DNA from: CAYVRJ01 sp964453645
Lineage (GTDB): Bacteria > Bacillota > Clostridia > Christensenellales > JAWKQI01
Direction: 5' to 3'
DNA: 64,000 nt
Assembly: GCA_964453645.1 (NCBI GenBank)
Contig: CAYVRJ010000002.1
Span: forward strand, 1 to 64,000
The position numbers were made by a program, and so were the translations under genes. The stretch's first letter is position 1. The number at the start of each line of letters is the position of its first letter. The notes beneath the pieces are model-generated. The model did not search any database and was not told the origin of the DNA. It was given only the letters and a program-made list of their open reading frames with translations. This document shows, piece by piece, positions 26,141-35,412 of the stretch.

Positions 26141-27952
26141 ATGAAACCAATAAAACATATTGTTATTTCAATGATTTTAATTGTTCTGGTGTTATGTTCA
26201 AGCATACCAGCCTATGCCGCCGACTTACCCCCAAGCTTGTCTGATAAACAGCTTGAGCAAACAATTGATGCTTATGTTGAGGAGCATAAAGATACAACGG
26301 CGGCCGTATCCATTGGGATTTTCACCAAGGACAGCGTTCTGTTTGAGAAATCCTACGGCTATGCATATATTGAAGAAAATGTGCCAAACGATGCAGATAC
26401 AGTCATTGAATGGGGTTCGTCTTCGAAGTTATTGGTTTGGGTAAGTGTTATGCAATTAGTGGAGCAGGGTAAGCTTGATTTAAACGCTGATATCCGAACA
26501 TATCTGCCCGAAGGTTTCCTCAAGAAGTTGAGGTATGATGATAAAATCACGTTAACACATCTGATGAATCACACAGGTGGTTGGCAGGAATCTGTTATGG
26601 GCTTGTTTGCGGCTAGCTCTGATGAAATATTAACACTTGAGAATGCGATTAAGGTGTTAGAACCAGCCCAGGTTTTCAGGCCTGGAGAAGCTGTGGCCTA
26701 CAGCAATTTTGGCGCATCGCTGGCCGGATATATTGTTGAGCGCATTTCAGGCAAACCATTTTATGAATATGTTCACAACAATATTTTTCTGCCCCTTGGT
26801 ATGGAACATACTGCTTTGAAGGCCGATTGGTCAGATAATCCATGGGTGCAGAACCAGCGTCAAAAGTTGTATTGTTACGACATAAACAACAATCCCATTG
26901 GAAAAGCGGACTTTCATATTCAGAGCTATTCTGCCGGGGCTGGAGTCGGAACAATCTCGGATTATGTAACGTTTGGTCAGGCACTACTGCCAGACAGTAG
27001 GGGTGGTACAGTACTGTTTAACAAGCCCGAAACACTAGCCCAATTTTATGAGCCAACCAATTATTATCCAGATGGAACGCCAAGAAATCGACACGGCATG
27101 TTGGCTTCACCAATTTTGAAAGGAAATGTAGCAGGTCATGCGGGGCACACCATTGGCTGCTCGTCTAATCTGCTTATTGATTTGGACAATGGTTTTGGAA
27201 TGGTTGTGATGACCAACCAAGATCATGAACTACACTATAACAAGGGATTATTTGAGGAGATATTTGGCACGATTGAGTTGGGAACTGATGGAAGCTACCC
27301 TGACTCTGTGACAGGTGTTTATAGAAAAACACGTAGTTTTATACTAGGAATGCAAAAGGTAGTTGGTTATCTTAGTTATTTTGGCGTCCTCCAGAATGAC
27401 GAAGCCTTTGCACAGATACGTCCCGGAGTGTTTTTATCTTACGTTAACAATGACAGAGACTTATTGTTTGCAGATTATGACACAGAGGGGAATGTTCAAA
27501 CCCTAAATGCCTTTGTCTTTGATTATCAGCGGGAAAGCTTTGTTTTGTATATTATCAGCACAATTACACTGATTTTGCTCATTATTGCTGTTCTCTACAG
27601 CTTTGTTTATCTGATTATTGCGTTAATTCGCCTAATTAGAAGGAGAAAAACTCCGTTGAATGCATGGCGGTTGGTTTTATGCTTCTCAACAATACTTACA
27701 GTGGTGAATTTGCTCATATTCTTCTCCAGCACACAGTCATTTTCTGCTACGCCCACCTCGTTTTTGATCAACGGGTTAATCTTTATATTGCTGGGGCTTA
27801 TTGCGGTTGCTTATGCTATCATTGTAGCAATGAAATGGAAATTGCTTGATCTAACAAAAAAGCAAAAGGCTGGCTTGATTTTTAACGGTGTAATGGGGTT
27901 AATTGCCACAATTAATATAATCTACTGGCAACTCTGGATGTTTTGGATATAA
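26141..27952 (+). CDS. Beta-lactamase-class-C-type serine hydrolase with membrane tail
   Basis: A 603-residue extracellular enzyme. A signal peptide (1-27, ending SIPAYA) precedes the serine hydrolase domain: SSSK in EWGSSSKLLVW (the SxxK nucleophile), YSN in AYSNFGASLAG and HAG in VAGHAGHTIG. Three or four membrane segments fill the last 140 residues, so the catalytic domain faces outward. Such proteins act on peptidoglycan peptides, D-amino-acid peptides or esters; ordinary beta-lactam resistance should not be assumed. ATG 26141 has GGAGG directly before it. Confidence 0.88.
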   Translation: MKPIKHIVISMILIVLVLCSSIPAYAADLPPSLSDKQLEQTIDAYVEEHKDTTAAVSIGIFTKDSVLFEKSYGYAYIEENVPNDADTVIEWGSSSKLLVWVSVMQLVEQGKLDLNADIRTYLPEGFLKKLRYDDKITLTHLMNHTGGWQESVMGLFAASSDEILTLENAIKVLEPAQVFRPGEAVAYSNFGASLAGYIVERISGKPFYEYVHNNIFLPLGMEHTALKADWSDNPWVQNQRQKLYCYDINNNPIGKADFHIQSYSAGAGVGTISDYVTFGQALLPDSRGGTVLFNKPETLAQFYEPTNYYPDGTPRNRHGMLASPILKGNVAGHAGHTIGCSSNLLIDLDNGFGMVVMTNQDHELHYNKGLFEEIFGTIELGTDGSYPDSVTGVYRKTRSFILGMQKVVGYLSYFGVLQNDEAFAQIRPGVFLSYVNNDRDLLFADYDTEGNVQTLNAFVFDYQRESFVLYIISTITLILLIIAVLYSFVYLIIALIRLIRRRKTPLNAWRLVLCFSTILTVVNLLIFFSSTQSFSATPTSFLINGLIFILLGLIAVAYAIIVAMKWKLLDLTKKQKAGLIFNGVMGLIATINIIYWQLWMFWI

Positions 27953-28006
27953 TTAAGTTTACTTATCACAATAAACAAACTCAATATTAAAGGGCAGGAG
28001 CAAAAC

Positions 28007-28765
28007 CTAATCGGCTTTGCTCAGAGATATAAGTTCTTTGATATTGACATGGGGATTCAAATAACGCACTCTGTCCTTGATGGATTTCTTCCAATCAATT
28101 GCATGAGTCGGACACGCATGGATACACGCCAAACAATGCTCGCAGTTGTGCTGATAAAGAGGGTGCTTGCCTGCAACAATGATATTACTTACAGGGCAGA
28201 CCTTTTGGCAAATACCGCAGCCTGTACACTGCCCTGAAACAGTAAATCCTTTGTCACAATCTCCTTTTCGTGCGGGGTAAAACCTGTACATCATGTGGTT
28301 GATGACCGAGTATTTTTGTATTTTGCTATGTACACGGTTTTTAATAGCGGGTAGGATTGATTCAATATCATGGTCTACCCGCTTGTGAAGGGGATCATTA
28401 CTGTTGGTCTTATAATATAAAATGTAGTTTTCTACAGACTTTATTTTATTGCCATAATGAAGCCTCAGCCCTTTTTGCTGAAGTAGGTTATCCACTCTGC
28501 CTTCCACTCCATATATGATGCCGCCGTAGGTAATCACTGTGAAGATGTACGCCTGTTTATTCGTGATTTGAAGGGTGCGTAGGAAGGTGTCCACTAGCTT
28601 GGGCAGTCCCCAAAAATATGCAGGAAATACAAAGCCAATGGTGCCATCCTCACAGATCTGTCCCGGCCGGTTCATAGGTAATATATCTGCACCAATGCCC
28701 TCCGCTAACTTTTTTGCAATATACAGGCTATTGCCTGTGGAAGAAAAACAAAATATCTTTGCCAT
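28007..28765 (-). CDS. EFR1-type flavodoxin - 4Fe-4S ferredoxin fusion
   Basis: A 252-residue protein. The flavodoxin-like part starts IFCFSSTGNSLYIAKKLAEG (phosphate loop SSTGNS). Two 4Fe-4S motifs follow: CTGCGICQKVCP and CEHCLACIHACP. This is the domain order of EFR1-family proteins in anaerobes, thought to carry electrons from ferredoxin to an unknown acceptor. The MerR regulator gene ends upstream on the same strand with an 18-bp gap, so the two form an operon. Confidence 0.88.
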   Translation of the reverse strand: MAKIFCFSSTGNSLYIAKKLAEGIGADILPMNRPGQICEDGTIGFVFPAYFWGLPKLVDTFLRTLQITNKQAYIFTVITYGGIIYGVEGRVDNLLQQKGLRLHYGNKIKSVENYILYYKTNSNDPLHKRVDHDIESILPAIKNRVHSKIQKYSVINHMMYRFYPARKGDCDKGFTVSGQCTGCGICQKVCPVSNIIVAGKHPLYQHNCEHCLACIHACPTHAIDWKKSIKDRVRYLNPHVNIKELISLSKAD

Positions 28766-28783
28766 AATACATACCTCTACTTT

Positions 28784-29230
28784 TTATTTGTTGTGGCTTG
28801 GGTTCGTACCCATGATGTCGTCATAGATTTTCTTTACAAAAGCATCTATTTGATATTCATTATCAATATAACACTGAATATCGTCCACCATGGGAAGGAG
28901 CTTCATGAGAAGCCCGATAATGTGTTGATAATTTTTTACCATGTGACCGAGCATCTCAACCTTGGAAGACAATATGGTTTTGGCAACCACGTTGCATTCT
29001 GGAGTTGGTTCACGATCAAATAATTCAAAAATAGATTTTATTTCCGCCAATGAAAATTGTGCGTACTTCATGACCGTCACATATTGTAATCTATATAAAT
29101 CTTCTTCGTCATAGTATCGATAGCCATTGTCACTTCGCTTTGGTGAAACTAAACCCAGCTTATCATAATAGCGCAGCGAATCTGTTGGAATACCGGTGGT
29201 TTTAGACACTTGCTTAATTGTATATTCCAT
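28784..29230 (-). CDS. MerR-family transcriptional regulator
   Basis: A 148-residue regulator with the MerR HTH at the start: YTIKQVSKTTGIPTDSLRYY then DKLGLVSPKRSDNGYRYY. A coiled-coil dimerisation helix follows and the C-terminal part is short, so the ligand is unknown. There is no metal-binding Cys pattern. ATG 29230 follows GGGAGG; upstream in-frame codons would overlap its promoter. It is probably autoregulated and controls the EFR1 gene. Confidence 0.88.
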   Translation of the reverse strand: MEYTIKQVSKTTGIPTDSLRYYDKLGLVSPKRSDNGYRYYDEEDLYRLQYVTVMKYAQFSLAEIKSIFELFDREPTPECNVVAKTILSSKVEMLGHMVKNYQHIIGLLMKLLPMVDDIQCYIDNEYQIDAFVKKIYDDIMGTNPSHNK

Positions 29231-29252
29231 TTCTAACCTCCCTCTGAATGCA

Positions 29253-29283
29253 ATTATAACATTGGAGTGCACTCGAATGTCAA
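29253..29283 (-). promoter_or_regulatory. MerR-type promoter with 19-bp spacer
   Basis: On the minus strand TTGACA (29283-29278) and TATAAT (29258-29253) are separated by 19 bp, the overlong spacer typical of MerR-activated promoters. The spacer contains the perfect palindrome GAGTGCACTC (29265-29274). Confidence 0.85.
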
Positions 29284-29498
29284 TAGGAAAAGATGAATCA
29301 AAACAAATAAACAATTTAATCGTGAGCATCTATTGCATAACAGTCGCATTGGAAAACCCTATGCTGGTTCCGTTGCCATCCTCTTAATTTTTTTTTATAT
29401 TGGTATAATAGAGCTAATCAGGGAGTTAAAAATACCATTTAACTCCCTTTCTGGTTCGGTTAAATATCTGAATAAATTTAACCGAATCTCAGAAAATC

Positions 29499-29570
29499 TT
29501 CACAACCGTTTGTATTATCTTCACAATTGTTCAGCAAAGCGTTTCGTGTATGAAACCATTGTGATATACT
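29499..29570 (+). promoter_or_regulatory. LytTR-type direct repeats and promoter of the kinase gene
   Basis: TTCACAACCGTTTGT (from 29499) and TTCACAATTGTTCAG (from 29520) are 21 nt apart, two helical turns. ACCGTTTGT (29505) fits the known LytTR 9-mer at every position. The -10 box TATACT is at 29565-29570. The -35 region is weak (TTTCGT), as expected for an activated promoter. A near-identical block stands at 33231. Confidence 0.65.
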
Positions 29571-29600
29571 GTAAAAGTATTATCATGTGGGGAGAAAACC

Positions 29601-32426
29601 ATGAGTGAATTAAATGTTGAGAAGTTATGTCTTGGTTGCATGAACGAGAATACGGAAATCGTGTGCAAATTGTGTGGTTTTGATGAAAGTCACTATTCTC
29701 CTTCTGCAAATCACTTGCCCCTTAGAACCATACTCAATGGAAAGTATCTCGTTGGTCGGGTGCTGGGCGAAGGTGGTTTTGGCATTACATACATTGGTTT
29801 GGATTTAAACCTAGACTTAAAAGTTGCAGTGAAGGAATACTATCCATCTGGTTTTGTGTCCAGAGACGCAACACACTCAACTGTCACTCCCTTTATGGGT
29901 GAACCCACCGAAGTATTTGAAACGGGTAAAGCTAAGTTTATTAATGAAGCGAAAAGTCTTGCTAAGTTCCGTGCACTGCCGGGCATCGTTGCCGTGAACG
30001 ACTTCTTTATGGAAAACGGCACAGCATATATCGTTATGGAGTATGTGGACGGACAGACATTGAAAACGTACTTAACCACAAACAAACTTTCTTCCCAGCA
30101 AGTATTCGATATGATGTACCCCGTGATGCAATCGTTGGCCTACGTTCATCAAGCGGGGATGATCCATCGGGATATTTCACCCGACAATATTATGATCACC
30201 CACGACGGACAGATCAAACTATTGGATTTTGGTGCGGCAAGGGATTTTGCCGACAGCGGAAACAAAAGCCTATCCGTGTTATTAAAGTTGGGGTATGCCC
30301 CTTCGGAGCAATACTCCTCCAAAGGAATTCAAGGCCCTTGGACGGATATTTATGCACTGTGTGCAACGATCTATAAGATTATAACAGGCATTACACCCGA
30401 TGAATCCATTGATCGTTTACACAGCGATGAACTCAAACCACCATCAAAGTTGGGTATTGCCATCAACCCTTTGCAAGAAAAAGCATTGTTAAAGGGCATG
30501 TCCGTGATGAAGGACGATCGGTTTCAGTCCGTTCCCGAACTGATGGCAGCCATATATCCCCAGCGTAATTCCGAAGTAACCGTTCCATATAGAGAACAAA
30601 AATCAATCAAACCTGTTAAACCTGCAACACAACCAAAGCAAGCAAAACAACCCGTTGTCCAGCGTGCACCTAGGCCGGCAGTTGAAAGGCCTGTTAGGCA
30701 AGTTATACCCAAAGAGAAAAAGCCGTTAAATAAGAAGCTTATTACGGGCATTGCTTGTGGTGCAGGGGTTATACTCATTGCTGCTGTGATTGCGCTATCT
30801 TTACCCAAGGGGGAGGTGCAAACGACCGGTGAGCAACCTGTTGCAACTCAACAATTGGTATCGAACGACTCTGAAATACTCCAAATCGAAGAAGTCAAAC
30901 AGTTGTTAGACTTCGCTCAAAAAGGCAATTATGACGAGATGAATAAACTGCTTGAGAATGAAACAGTAATTGATGCGCTTTCGTATGACGAGGGCGTGAG
31001 TGAGGTTGTCTATACCAGCGTTCGGGACGGCAAGGGTATTGGGTTGTATACCGGGCCATATGTTTATGTTGGTGAGTTTAAGGATGGTTTGCGCAGTGGC
31101 CACGGTTCGTGGTTTGGCAGTGGTTTGTGGGCAAGTGCAAGTTATACCTTTGAAGGGGAATGGGCAAACGATTTACCCAACGGGCAAGGGTTGGAAAAAT
31201 GGGATCATCTGCAAAGAGAGGAAAAGGAAGAGGGCAAAACCTATTCGATGTTGACCTCCGTTGAAGGGGAATTAAAAGATGGTTATTTTAACGGCAACGT
31301 TATAGAAACTTGGGAAATGGATTCGGGAGAAAAACATCAATGGAACATCAACACAGAATTAGGAAATACAACGGAAGAAGTAGTTTACTGCACGGTTTGT
31401 GATGCGGATTTAACGTTGGATGATTATATTTATGGAGTAGAGGGTTTTGTGCCCATCACGAATCAGTCTGATGATGCCGAAGTCGAAGAACCTGAAGCAA
31501 CTGAAGAACCCGAAGCAACGAAAGAACCCGAACCAACTCCCGAGCCTACAAAGGAGAGCTGGCACTACACCCCCGCAGTGATTAACGAAATAAACGAGGT
31601 GGGAAACACACCTGCCAACATTGCAAACCTTGGCTTAGCCACCACCCAAGGAGAGTGGATTTATTTCAGCAGTCGCGGCATTTATAAAACAAGCTTGGAT
31701 AGAACCGAAGTAATCAAAGTGACAAACGACTCATGCCATTATTTAAACGTGGTGGGCGATTATATCTATTATAAAAATTACGATGACAACGGTTATTTAT
31801 ACAGGATCAAGACAGACGGCACGGACAGGAAGCGATTAAATAAGCACTTAAGCGATAATATCATCGTATATGGAGATGAAATCTATTATCTGTTTGGCAT
31901 CAAATCAGATTACGGAAAGTATAAGAAAGAAAACGGTTTATACCGCATCAAAACAGATGGTTCAGGACAAAAACAGTTGAGTAGTGATATAGCAAAAGCC
32001 ATCCATTTGGTCGGGGATGAGCTTTTCTACCGCGACCGAACCGATGGATTCATCTACAAAATAAAGACCAACGGAACGGGACGTCAGAAGGTTTATGGAG
32101 AGAAAAGCACCAGCCTCTTCATCGACGGCGACTTTATCTACTGTTATACTGACACCGGATTAAAAAAAATGAAGATTGACGGCTCATCAGTGGAGAAGTT
32201 TTCTGGTGCCGGTATTATTCAGAATTTTGACAGCGACTATTTCTATTCACCAGGCTCATACAGCGAAGGCTTATTCCGTGCAAATAAGGATGGCACGGAT
32301 AGGCAAAAGATCCGAGATTCTAAAGGATTTAATGATAAAGTATCATGGATTCACGTTGTCAATGATTATTTGATATATCAAAATGGAAGTGCATTGTCGT
32401 GGCACAAGAAAGGGACGGTGCAATAG
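29601..32426 (+). CDS. Membrane Ser/Thr kinase with MORN-like and DUF5050-like propeller repeats
   Basis: A 941-residue protein. A zinc ribbon (C10, C13, C22, C25) is followed by a kinase with LGEGGFGIT, the Lys in VAVKEY, HRDISPDN (189-196) and DFG (209-211), so it is probably active. A membrane segment (about 380-403, GIACGAGVILIAAVIALSL) places the rest outside. The outer part has MORN-like units (YVGEFKDGLRSGHGSW; FEGEWANDLPNGQG), a Glu/Pro/Thr linker, and a propeller of repeats such as YLYRIKTDGTDRKRLN (DUF5050 type). It looks like a receptor that passes envelope signals to cytoplasmic phosphorylation. GGGGAG precedes the ATG. It is preceded by LytTR-type sites. Confidence 0.85.
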   Translation: MSELNVEKLCLGCMNENTEIVCKLCGFDESHYSPSANHLPLRTILNGKYLVGRVLGEGGFGITYIGLDLNLDLKVAVKEYYPSGFVSRDATHSTVTPFMGEPTEVFETGKAKFINEAKSLAKFRALPGIVAVNDFFMENGTAYIVMEYVDGQTLKTYLTTNKLSSQQVFDMMYPVMQSLAYVHQAGMIHRDISPDNIMITHDGQIKLLDFGAARDFADSGNKSLSVLLKLGYAPSEQYSSKGIQGPWTDIYALCATIYKIITGITPDESIDRLHSDELKPPSKLGIAINPLQEKALLKGMSVMKDDRFQSVPELMAAIYPQRNSEVTVPYREQKSIKPVKPATQPKQAKQPVVQRAPRPAVERPVRQVIPKEKKPLNKKLITGIACGAGVILIAAVIALSLPKGEVQTTGEQPVATQQLVSNDSEILQIEEVKQLLDFAQKGNYDEMNKLLENETVIDALSYDEGVSEVVYTSVRDGKGIGLYTGPYVYVGEFKDGLRSGHGSWFGSGLWASASYTFEGEWANDLPNGQGLEKWDHLQREEKEEGKTYSMLTSVEGELKDGYFNGNVIETWEMDSGEKHQWNINTELGNTTEEVVYCTVCDADLTLDDYIYGVEGFVPITNQSDDAEVEEPEATEEPEATKEPEPTPEPTKESWHYTPAVINEINEVGNTPANIANLGLATTQGEWIYFSSRGIYKTSLDRTEVIKVTNDSCHYLNVVGDYIYYKNYDDNGYLYRIKTDGTDRKRLNKHLSDNIIVYGDEIYYLFGIKSDYGKYKKENGLYRIKTDGSGQKQLSSDIAKAIHLVGDELFYRDRTDGFIYKIKTNGTGRQKVYGEKSTSLFIDGDFIYCYTDTGLKKMKIDGSSVEKFSGAGIIQNFDSDYFYSPGSYSEGLFRANKDGTDRQKIRDSKGFNDKVSWIHVVNDYLIYQNGSALSWHKKGTVQ

Positions 32427-32494
32427 ACGACATGGAAAAAAGATCGTTGCGTGGGATAATTCTTTTGCTAAAAGTAGAAAAATAGGAGATTCAT

Positions 32495-33199
32495 ATGAAA
32501 AAAATTATTACTTTAGCACTCATCATTGTTATAGTCATGTCGTGCGGCTGTTCAGCACTGATCAATTCGTTTCTGGGTAACAGCCCAGCATCGAAGCAAA
32601 CCCCTATACAAACAGCTAAACCTGTGATAGAGCCTGCGCCAACGCCAATAATAGAGCCAACGCCCATACCCGAGGTTGAGCCGGAACCCGAGGAAACGCC
32701 GGAGCCAACAACCGCCCCCACGCCCGAATCAACGGTTAATCATCCAACGCCCAAACCAACGGAAAACCCTAACCCAGGAGAAACCATTGAGGATCTGACG
32801 GGTGGTTTCACCCCCAAGACGATCTACATCGACCCAAAAAGCAAATATAACGGAGAAAGCATTAAAAAAGGCAAGTGGATTCGAGAGGACGGTCGAGCGG
32901 TCTTGTTCATCGAATTTGGGTTTTCAAACTATGAGTTTGGCTTTGAGTGTTATGTGCTGCCCGATCGGTATATGGAGTTTTTATATGCCAGTGCAGCCGA
33001 TGTGGACTATAATGACAAGACCAAAGCATACGACCAGTACGCACAGGAAGGCGAAGAGTTTACCCTCAAAGCCGTGTCCGATGGCCTTTTGGAGATATCC
33101 ACAAACAAAGCTTTCCGCACAGCGTTCTATAATATGGACTACGACAAACCAAAAGGTCAGACCGAGATTCCGGACGGAAAGTATTATTTTGTAAAGTAA
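32495..33199 (+). CDS. Lipoprotein with proline-rich linker
   Basis: A 234-residue lipoprotein: signal peptide MKKIITLALIIVIVMSCGCS with a lipobox Cys, then a Pro/Glu/Thr linker (about 35-95) and a C-terminal domain of about 130 residues (TIYIDPKSKYNGESIKKGKW and onward) that I do not recognise. The linker resembles the one in the preceding kinase. It starts 68 bp after that kinase, so it may be cotranscribed and could be a surface partner. Confidence 0.7.
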   Translation: MKKIITLALIIVIVMSCGCSALINSFLGNSPASKQTPIQTAKPVIEPAPTPIIEPTPIPEVEPEPEETPEPTTAPTPESTVNHPTPKPTENPNPGETIEDLTGGFTPKTIYIDPKSKYNGESIKKGKWIREDGRAVLFIEFGFSNYEFGFECYVLPDRYMEFLYASAADVDYNDKTKAYDQYAQEGEEFTLKAVSDGLLEISTNKAFRTAFYNMDYDKPKGQTEIPDGKYYFVK

Positions 33200-33230
33200 A
33201 CGAATTTTGATGCTGTAGATTTTGAAAATA

Positions 33231-33302
33231 TTCACAACCGTTTGTATTATCTTCACAAGTTTGCAAACGGTTGTTTCATATTAACTGCAAGTATGATAGA
33301 CT
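33231..33302 (+). promoter_or_regulatory. LytTR-type direct repeats before the PDZ lipoprotein gene
   Basis: TTCACAACCGTTTGT (from 33231) and TTCACAAGTTTGC (from 33252) are again 21 nt apart. A TAGACT -10-like box at 33297-33302 begins 45 nt after the second repeat, the same distance as TATACT at the kinase gene. Outside the repeats the two promoters differ. Confidence 0.6.
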
Positions 33303-33356
33303 GGTATAAATACGGTATATAACATATAAATTCATATTTAAGCTCGGAGGTTTCGT

Positions 33357-33863
33357 GTGAAAAGAATTATAGCTTTAGTAACAATCGTTGTCGTGTTGCT
33401 CTCATGTGGTTGCTCAGCATTGGTGAACAATATGCTGAATACTGCTAAAGAAGAACAAAGTGTTTCCAGTGAAAAAGAAACTGAAAAGGAAACGCAAGAA
33501 GTGTCAAACGAAAAACCGTCTGACTCAAGTAATTCATCGGGCAGTGGATCGTCCAGTAAAAAGAAATCATTCCCAATAGTGGGAAATTCCATTCGTGTTT
33601 TATCCAAAGAAGAGATGGCTGAGTTTAACACAACTTCATCCCTATGTGTTTTCAACGTTCCGTCAAAATCTCCAGCAGGGGAAGCTGGCATGAAAAAGGG
33701 TGACATTATAACACACGTAAACGATGAGCAAGTAAATACATACGAAGAGTACCAGCAATTGATGGAAACAATTGCGGGAGGTTCCGTCATCAAGTATACC
33801 ATGCTTCGGGATGGCAAGGCCATTGAACTCAATGTAGCTTCCTTAGACATGGCCGATTATTAA
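33357..33863 (+). CDS. PDZ-domain lipoprotein
   Basis: A 168-residue lipoprotein starting with GTG after GGAGG. The signal peptide ends LLSCGCSALV with a lipobox Cys, nearly the same as in the lipoprotein at 32495 (VMSCGCSALI). A charged Ser-rich linker precedes a PDZ domain (about 78-165): VFNVPSKSPAGEAGMKKGDI, then THVNDEQVNTYEEYQQLM. There is no protease domain, so it probably binds C-terminal peptides of other proteins at the cell surface. Confidence 0.8.
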   Translation: MKRIIALVTIVVVLLSCGCSALVNNMLNTAKEEQSVSSEKETEKETQEVSNEKPSDSSNSSGSGSSSKKKSFPIVGNSIRVLSKEEMAEFNTTSSLCVFNVPSKSPAGEAGMKKGDIITHVNDEQVNTYEEYQQLMETIAGGSVIKYTMLRDGKAIELNVASLDMADY

Positions 33864-33888
33864 GTTAAATTCATCTCAGTTTTAAAAA

Positions 33889-33921
33889 ACAACCCCCAAA
33901 CAACTTCGTTTGAGGGGTTGT
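33889..33921 (-). terminator. Intrinsic terminator of the ferredoxin gene
   Basis: ACAACCCC (33889-33896) pairs with GGGGTTGT (33914-33921), with CAAAC/GTTTG extending the stem. On the minus strand it is followed by TTTTTT, so it ends transcription of the gene at 33928-34635. Confidence 0.75.
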
Positions 33922-33927
33922 CAATCA

Positions 33928-34635
33928 TTATTTGTTTAAAATGTTTCCATCTGTTGAGATGGTCACAATCTGCCAAGGAATCAACTTGCCGCAATCTTTC
34001 AGAGCGTTTTTCACAGCGTTTTCAATGCCACCGCAGCAGGGCACTTCCATGCGTGCAACCGTTATAGATTTGATATTGTTCATCTTTAGGATGGCTGTGA
34101 GCTTTTCGGAATAATCTCCCTCGTCCAACTTGGGACAGCCGATAATGGTGATTTTGTTTTTCATATATTCTGCATGAAAGTTTCCGTATGCAAAGGCGGT
34201 ACAGTCGGCCGCAACAAGCAGATTTGCATCATGAAAATAGGGTGCGTTGGGTGGCACCAACTTAATCTGCACAGGCCATTGATTGAGATGGGTTTCTATA
34301 GAAGAAAGTTGCTCCTGCTTGGATTCACAGACAGTCTCTCGCTTTAAAGATTTAGAATGTGTGCCGGGGCAACCGCAGGCTAATTTTTCAGGCTGTTTAC
34401 TTTCCATATTGGCTTTGACAGCTTTCTCGTTAAAAGCATCCGCTTCCCGTTCCTCAAAGGAAATGGCTTCGGTGGGACATACAGGCAGACAATTGCCCAA
34501 ACCGTCACAGTAATCGTCCCGCAGCAGTTTCGCCTTGCCATCCACCATGCCAATGGCTCCCTCGTGGCAAGCGTTTACACACAAGCCGCAGCCAATACAC
34601 TTTTCTTCATCTATTTTGATTATTTTTCTAACCAT
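33928..34635 (-). CDS. Two-cluster 4Fe-4S ferredoxin-type protein
   Basis: A 235-residue iron-sulfur protein with CIGCGLCVNACHEGAI and CDGLGNCLPVCPTEAI at the N-terminus, an unusual CGCPG motif near residue 88, and VPCCGGIE near 200. The C-terminal part is the domain seen in clostridial ferredoxins encoded beside Crp/Fnr regulators, with conserved LVAADCTAFAYGNFH and IGCPKLD. It probably moves electrons or senses redox state. It is transcribed divergently from a Crp/Fnr gene that may control it. Confidence 0.8.
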   Translation of the reverse strand: MVRKIIKIDEEKCIGCGLCVNACHEGAIGMVDGKAKLLRDDYCDGLGNCLPVCPTEAISFEEREADAFNEKAVKANMESKQPEKLACGCPGTHSKSLKRETVCESKQEQLSSIETHLNQWPVQIKLVPPNAPYFHDANLLVAADCTAFAYGNFHAEYMKNKITIIGCPKLDEGDYSEKLTAILKMNNIKSITVARMEVPCCGGIENAVKNALKDCGKLIPWQIVTISTDGNILNK

Positions 34636-34648
34636 AAAACTGTCCTCC

Positions 34649-34706
34649 TTGTTATTATATCCTCATTGTAGTATACTGAAAGCAAAAAGTCTGTTGTATA
34701 AACAAC
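34649..34706 (+). promoter_or_regulatory. Promoter and Crp/Fnr-like palindrome in the divergent spacer
   Basis: TTGTTA (34649-34654), 17 nt, TATACT (34672-34677). Downstream, GTTGT-ATAA-ACAAC (34693-34706) is a palindrome in the leader of the Crp/Fnr-like gene and a plausible autoregulatory site. Confidence 0.5.
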
Positions 34707-34720
34707 CAACGAGGAATTTA

Positions 34721-35374
34721 TTGAAAGAAATTTTTGAAGTAATAAGACATAATCCGCTTTTTGCGGATATCGGGCTCAATGATTTTGAAAAAATGTTTGT
34801 GTGTATTGAAGGCAGAACGCAATGTTTTAAACGAGATGATATCATCTTGCTGTTGGGTGATCCAGTTTATAACGTTGGTTTGATTCTATCAGGCAGTGTG
34901 AAAATTATCAGCGAAGATATCAACGGCAATAGTACAATTCTCACTGAATTATCCGTTCCCGAGCTTTTTGGAGAAGTATTCGCCTGTGCAGGAATAGACC
35001 ACAGCCCCGTGACGGTACAAGCTGCAAAGGACAGTGAAATTTTGTTTTTTAATTATAAAAAGATTATCGGAACCTGTTCTTCCGCTTGCACGTTTCATAC
35101 AAAACTGATTGAAAATATGCTTGCAATTCTTGCAAATAAAAACTTAAAACTCAATCAAAAAGTTACAATACTGTCCCAGCGCACCACAAGGGAAAAACTT
35201 TTCATGTTTCTTCATACACAGCGGGGAGGGGCAAAAAAGTTTACCATACCCTATAGCCGGGAAGAGATGGCGTTATATCTTTGTGTGGATCGAAGTGCAA
35301 TGTCAAATGAGCTGTGTAAAATGCGAGACGAGGGGTTATTGCGGTTTAACAAAAATGAGTTTGAAATTTTATAG
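34721..35374 (+). CDS. Crp/Fnr-family transcriptional regulator
   Basis: A 217-residue regulator of normal family length. The cyclic-nucleotide-like beta roll covers residues 20-130 (ILLLGDPVYNVGLILSGSVK). The C-terminal winged HTH has IPYSREEMALYLCVDRSAMS then NELCKMRDEGLL. The TTG at 34721 is chosen because GAGG is 6 nt before it; further upstream lies the promoter and the divergent ferredoxin gene. The N-terminal part lacks the four-Cys cluster of true FNR. In clostridia such regulators sit beside ferredoxin genes of this kind. Confidence 0.85.
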   Translation: MKEIFEVIRHNPLFADIGLNDFEKMFVCIEGRTQCFKRDDIILLLGDPVYNVGLILSGSVKIISEDINGNSTILTELSVPELFGEVFACAGIDHSPVTVQAAKDSEILFFNYKKIIGTCSSACTFHTKLIENMLAILANKNLKLNQKVTILSQRTTREKLFMFLHTQRGGAKKFTIPYSREEMALYLCVDRSAMSNELCKMRDEGLLRFNKNEFEIL

Positions 35375-35412
35375 GGATTAAAACAACAGAGAAACAACCG
35401 GTTATAACCAAT

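Noticed and set aside
26141..27952. Beta-lactam resistance gene
   Set aside because: The SxxK, YSN and HAG motifs are shared by many serine hydrolases, and the membrane tail is not typical of class C beta-lactamases.
29499..33265. Two near-identical 35-bp blocks as CRISPR repeats
   Set aside because: They are 3.7 kb apart with genes between and each contains an internal 21-nt direct repeat before a -10 box, which fits LytTR sites better.
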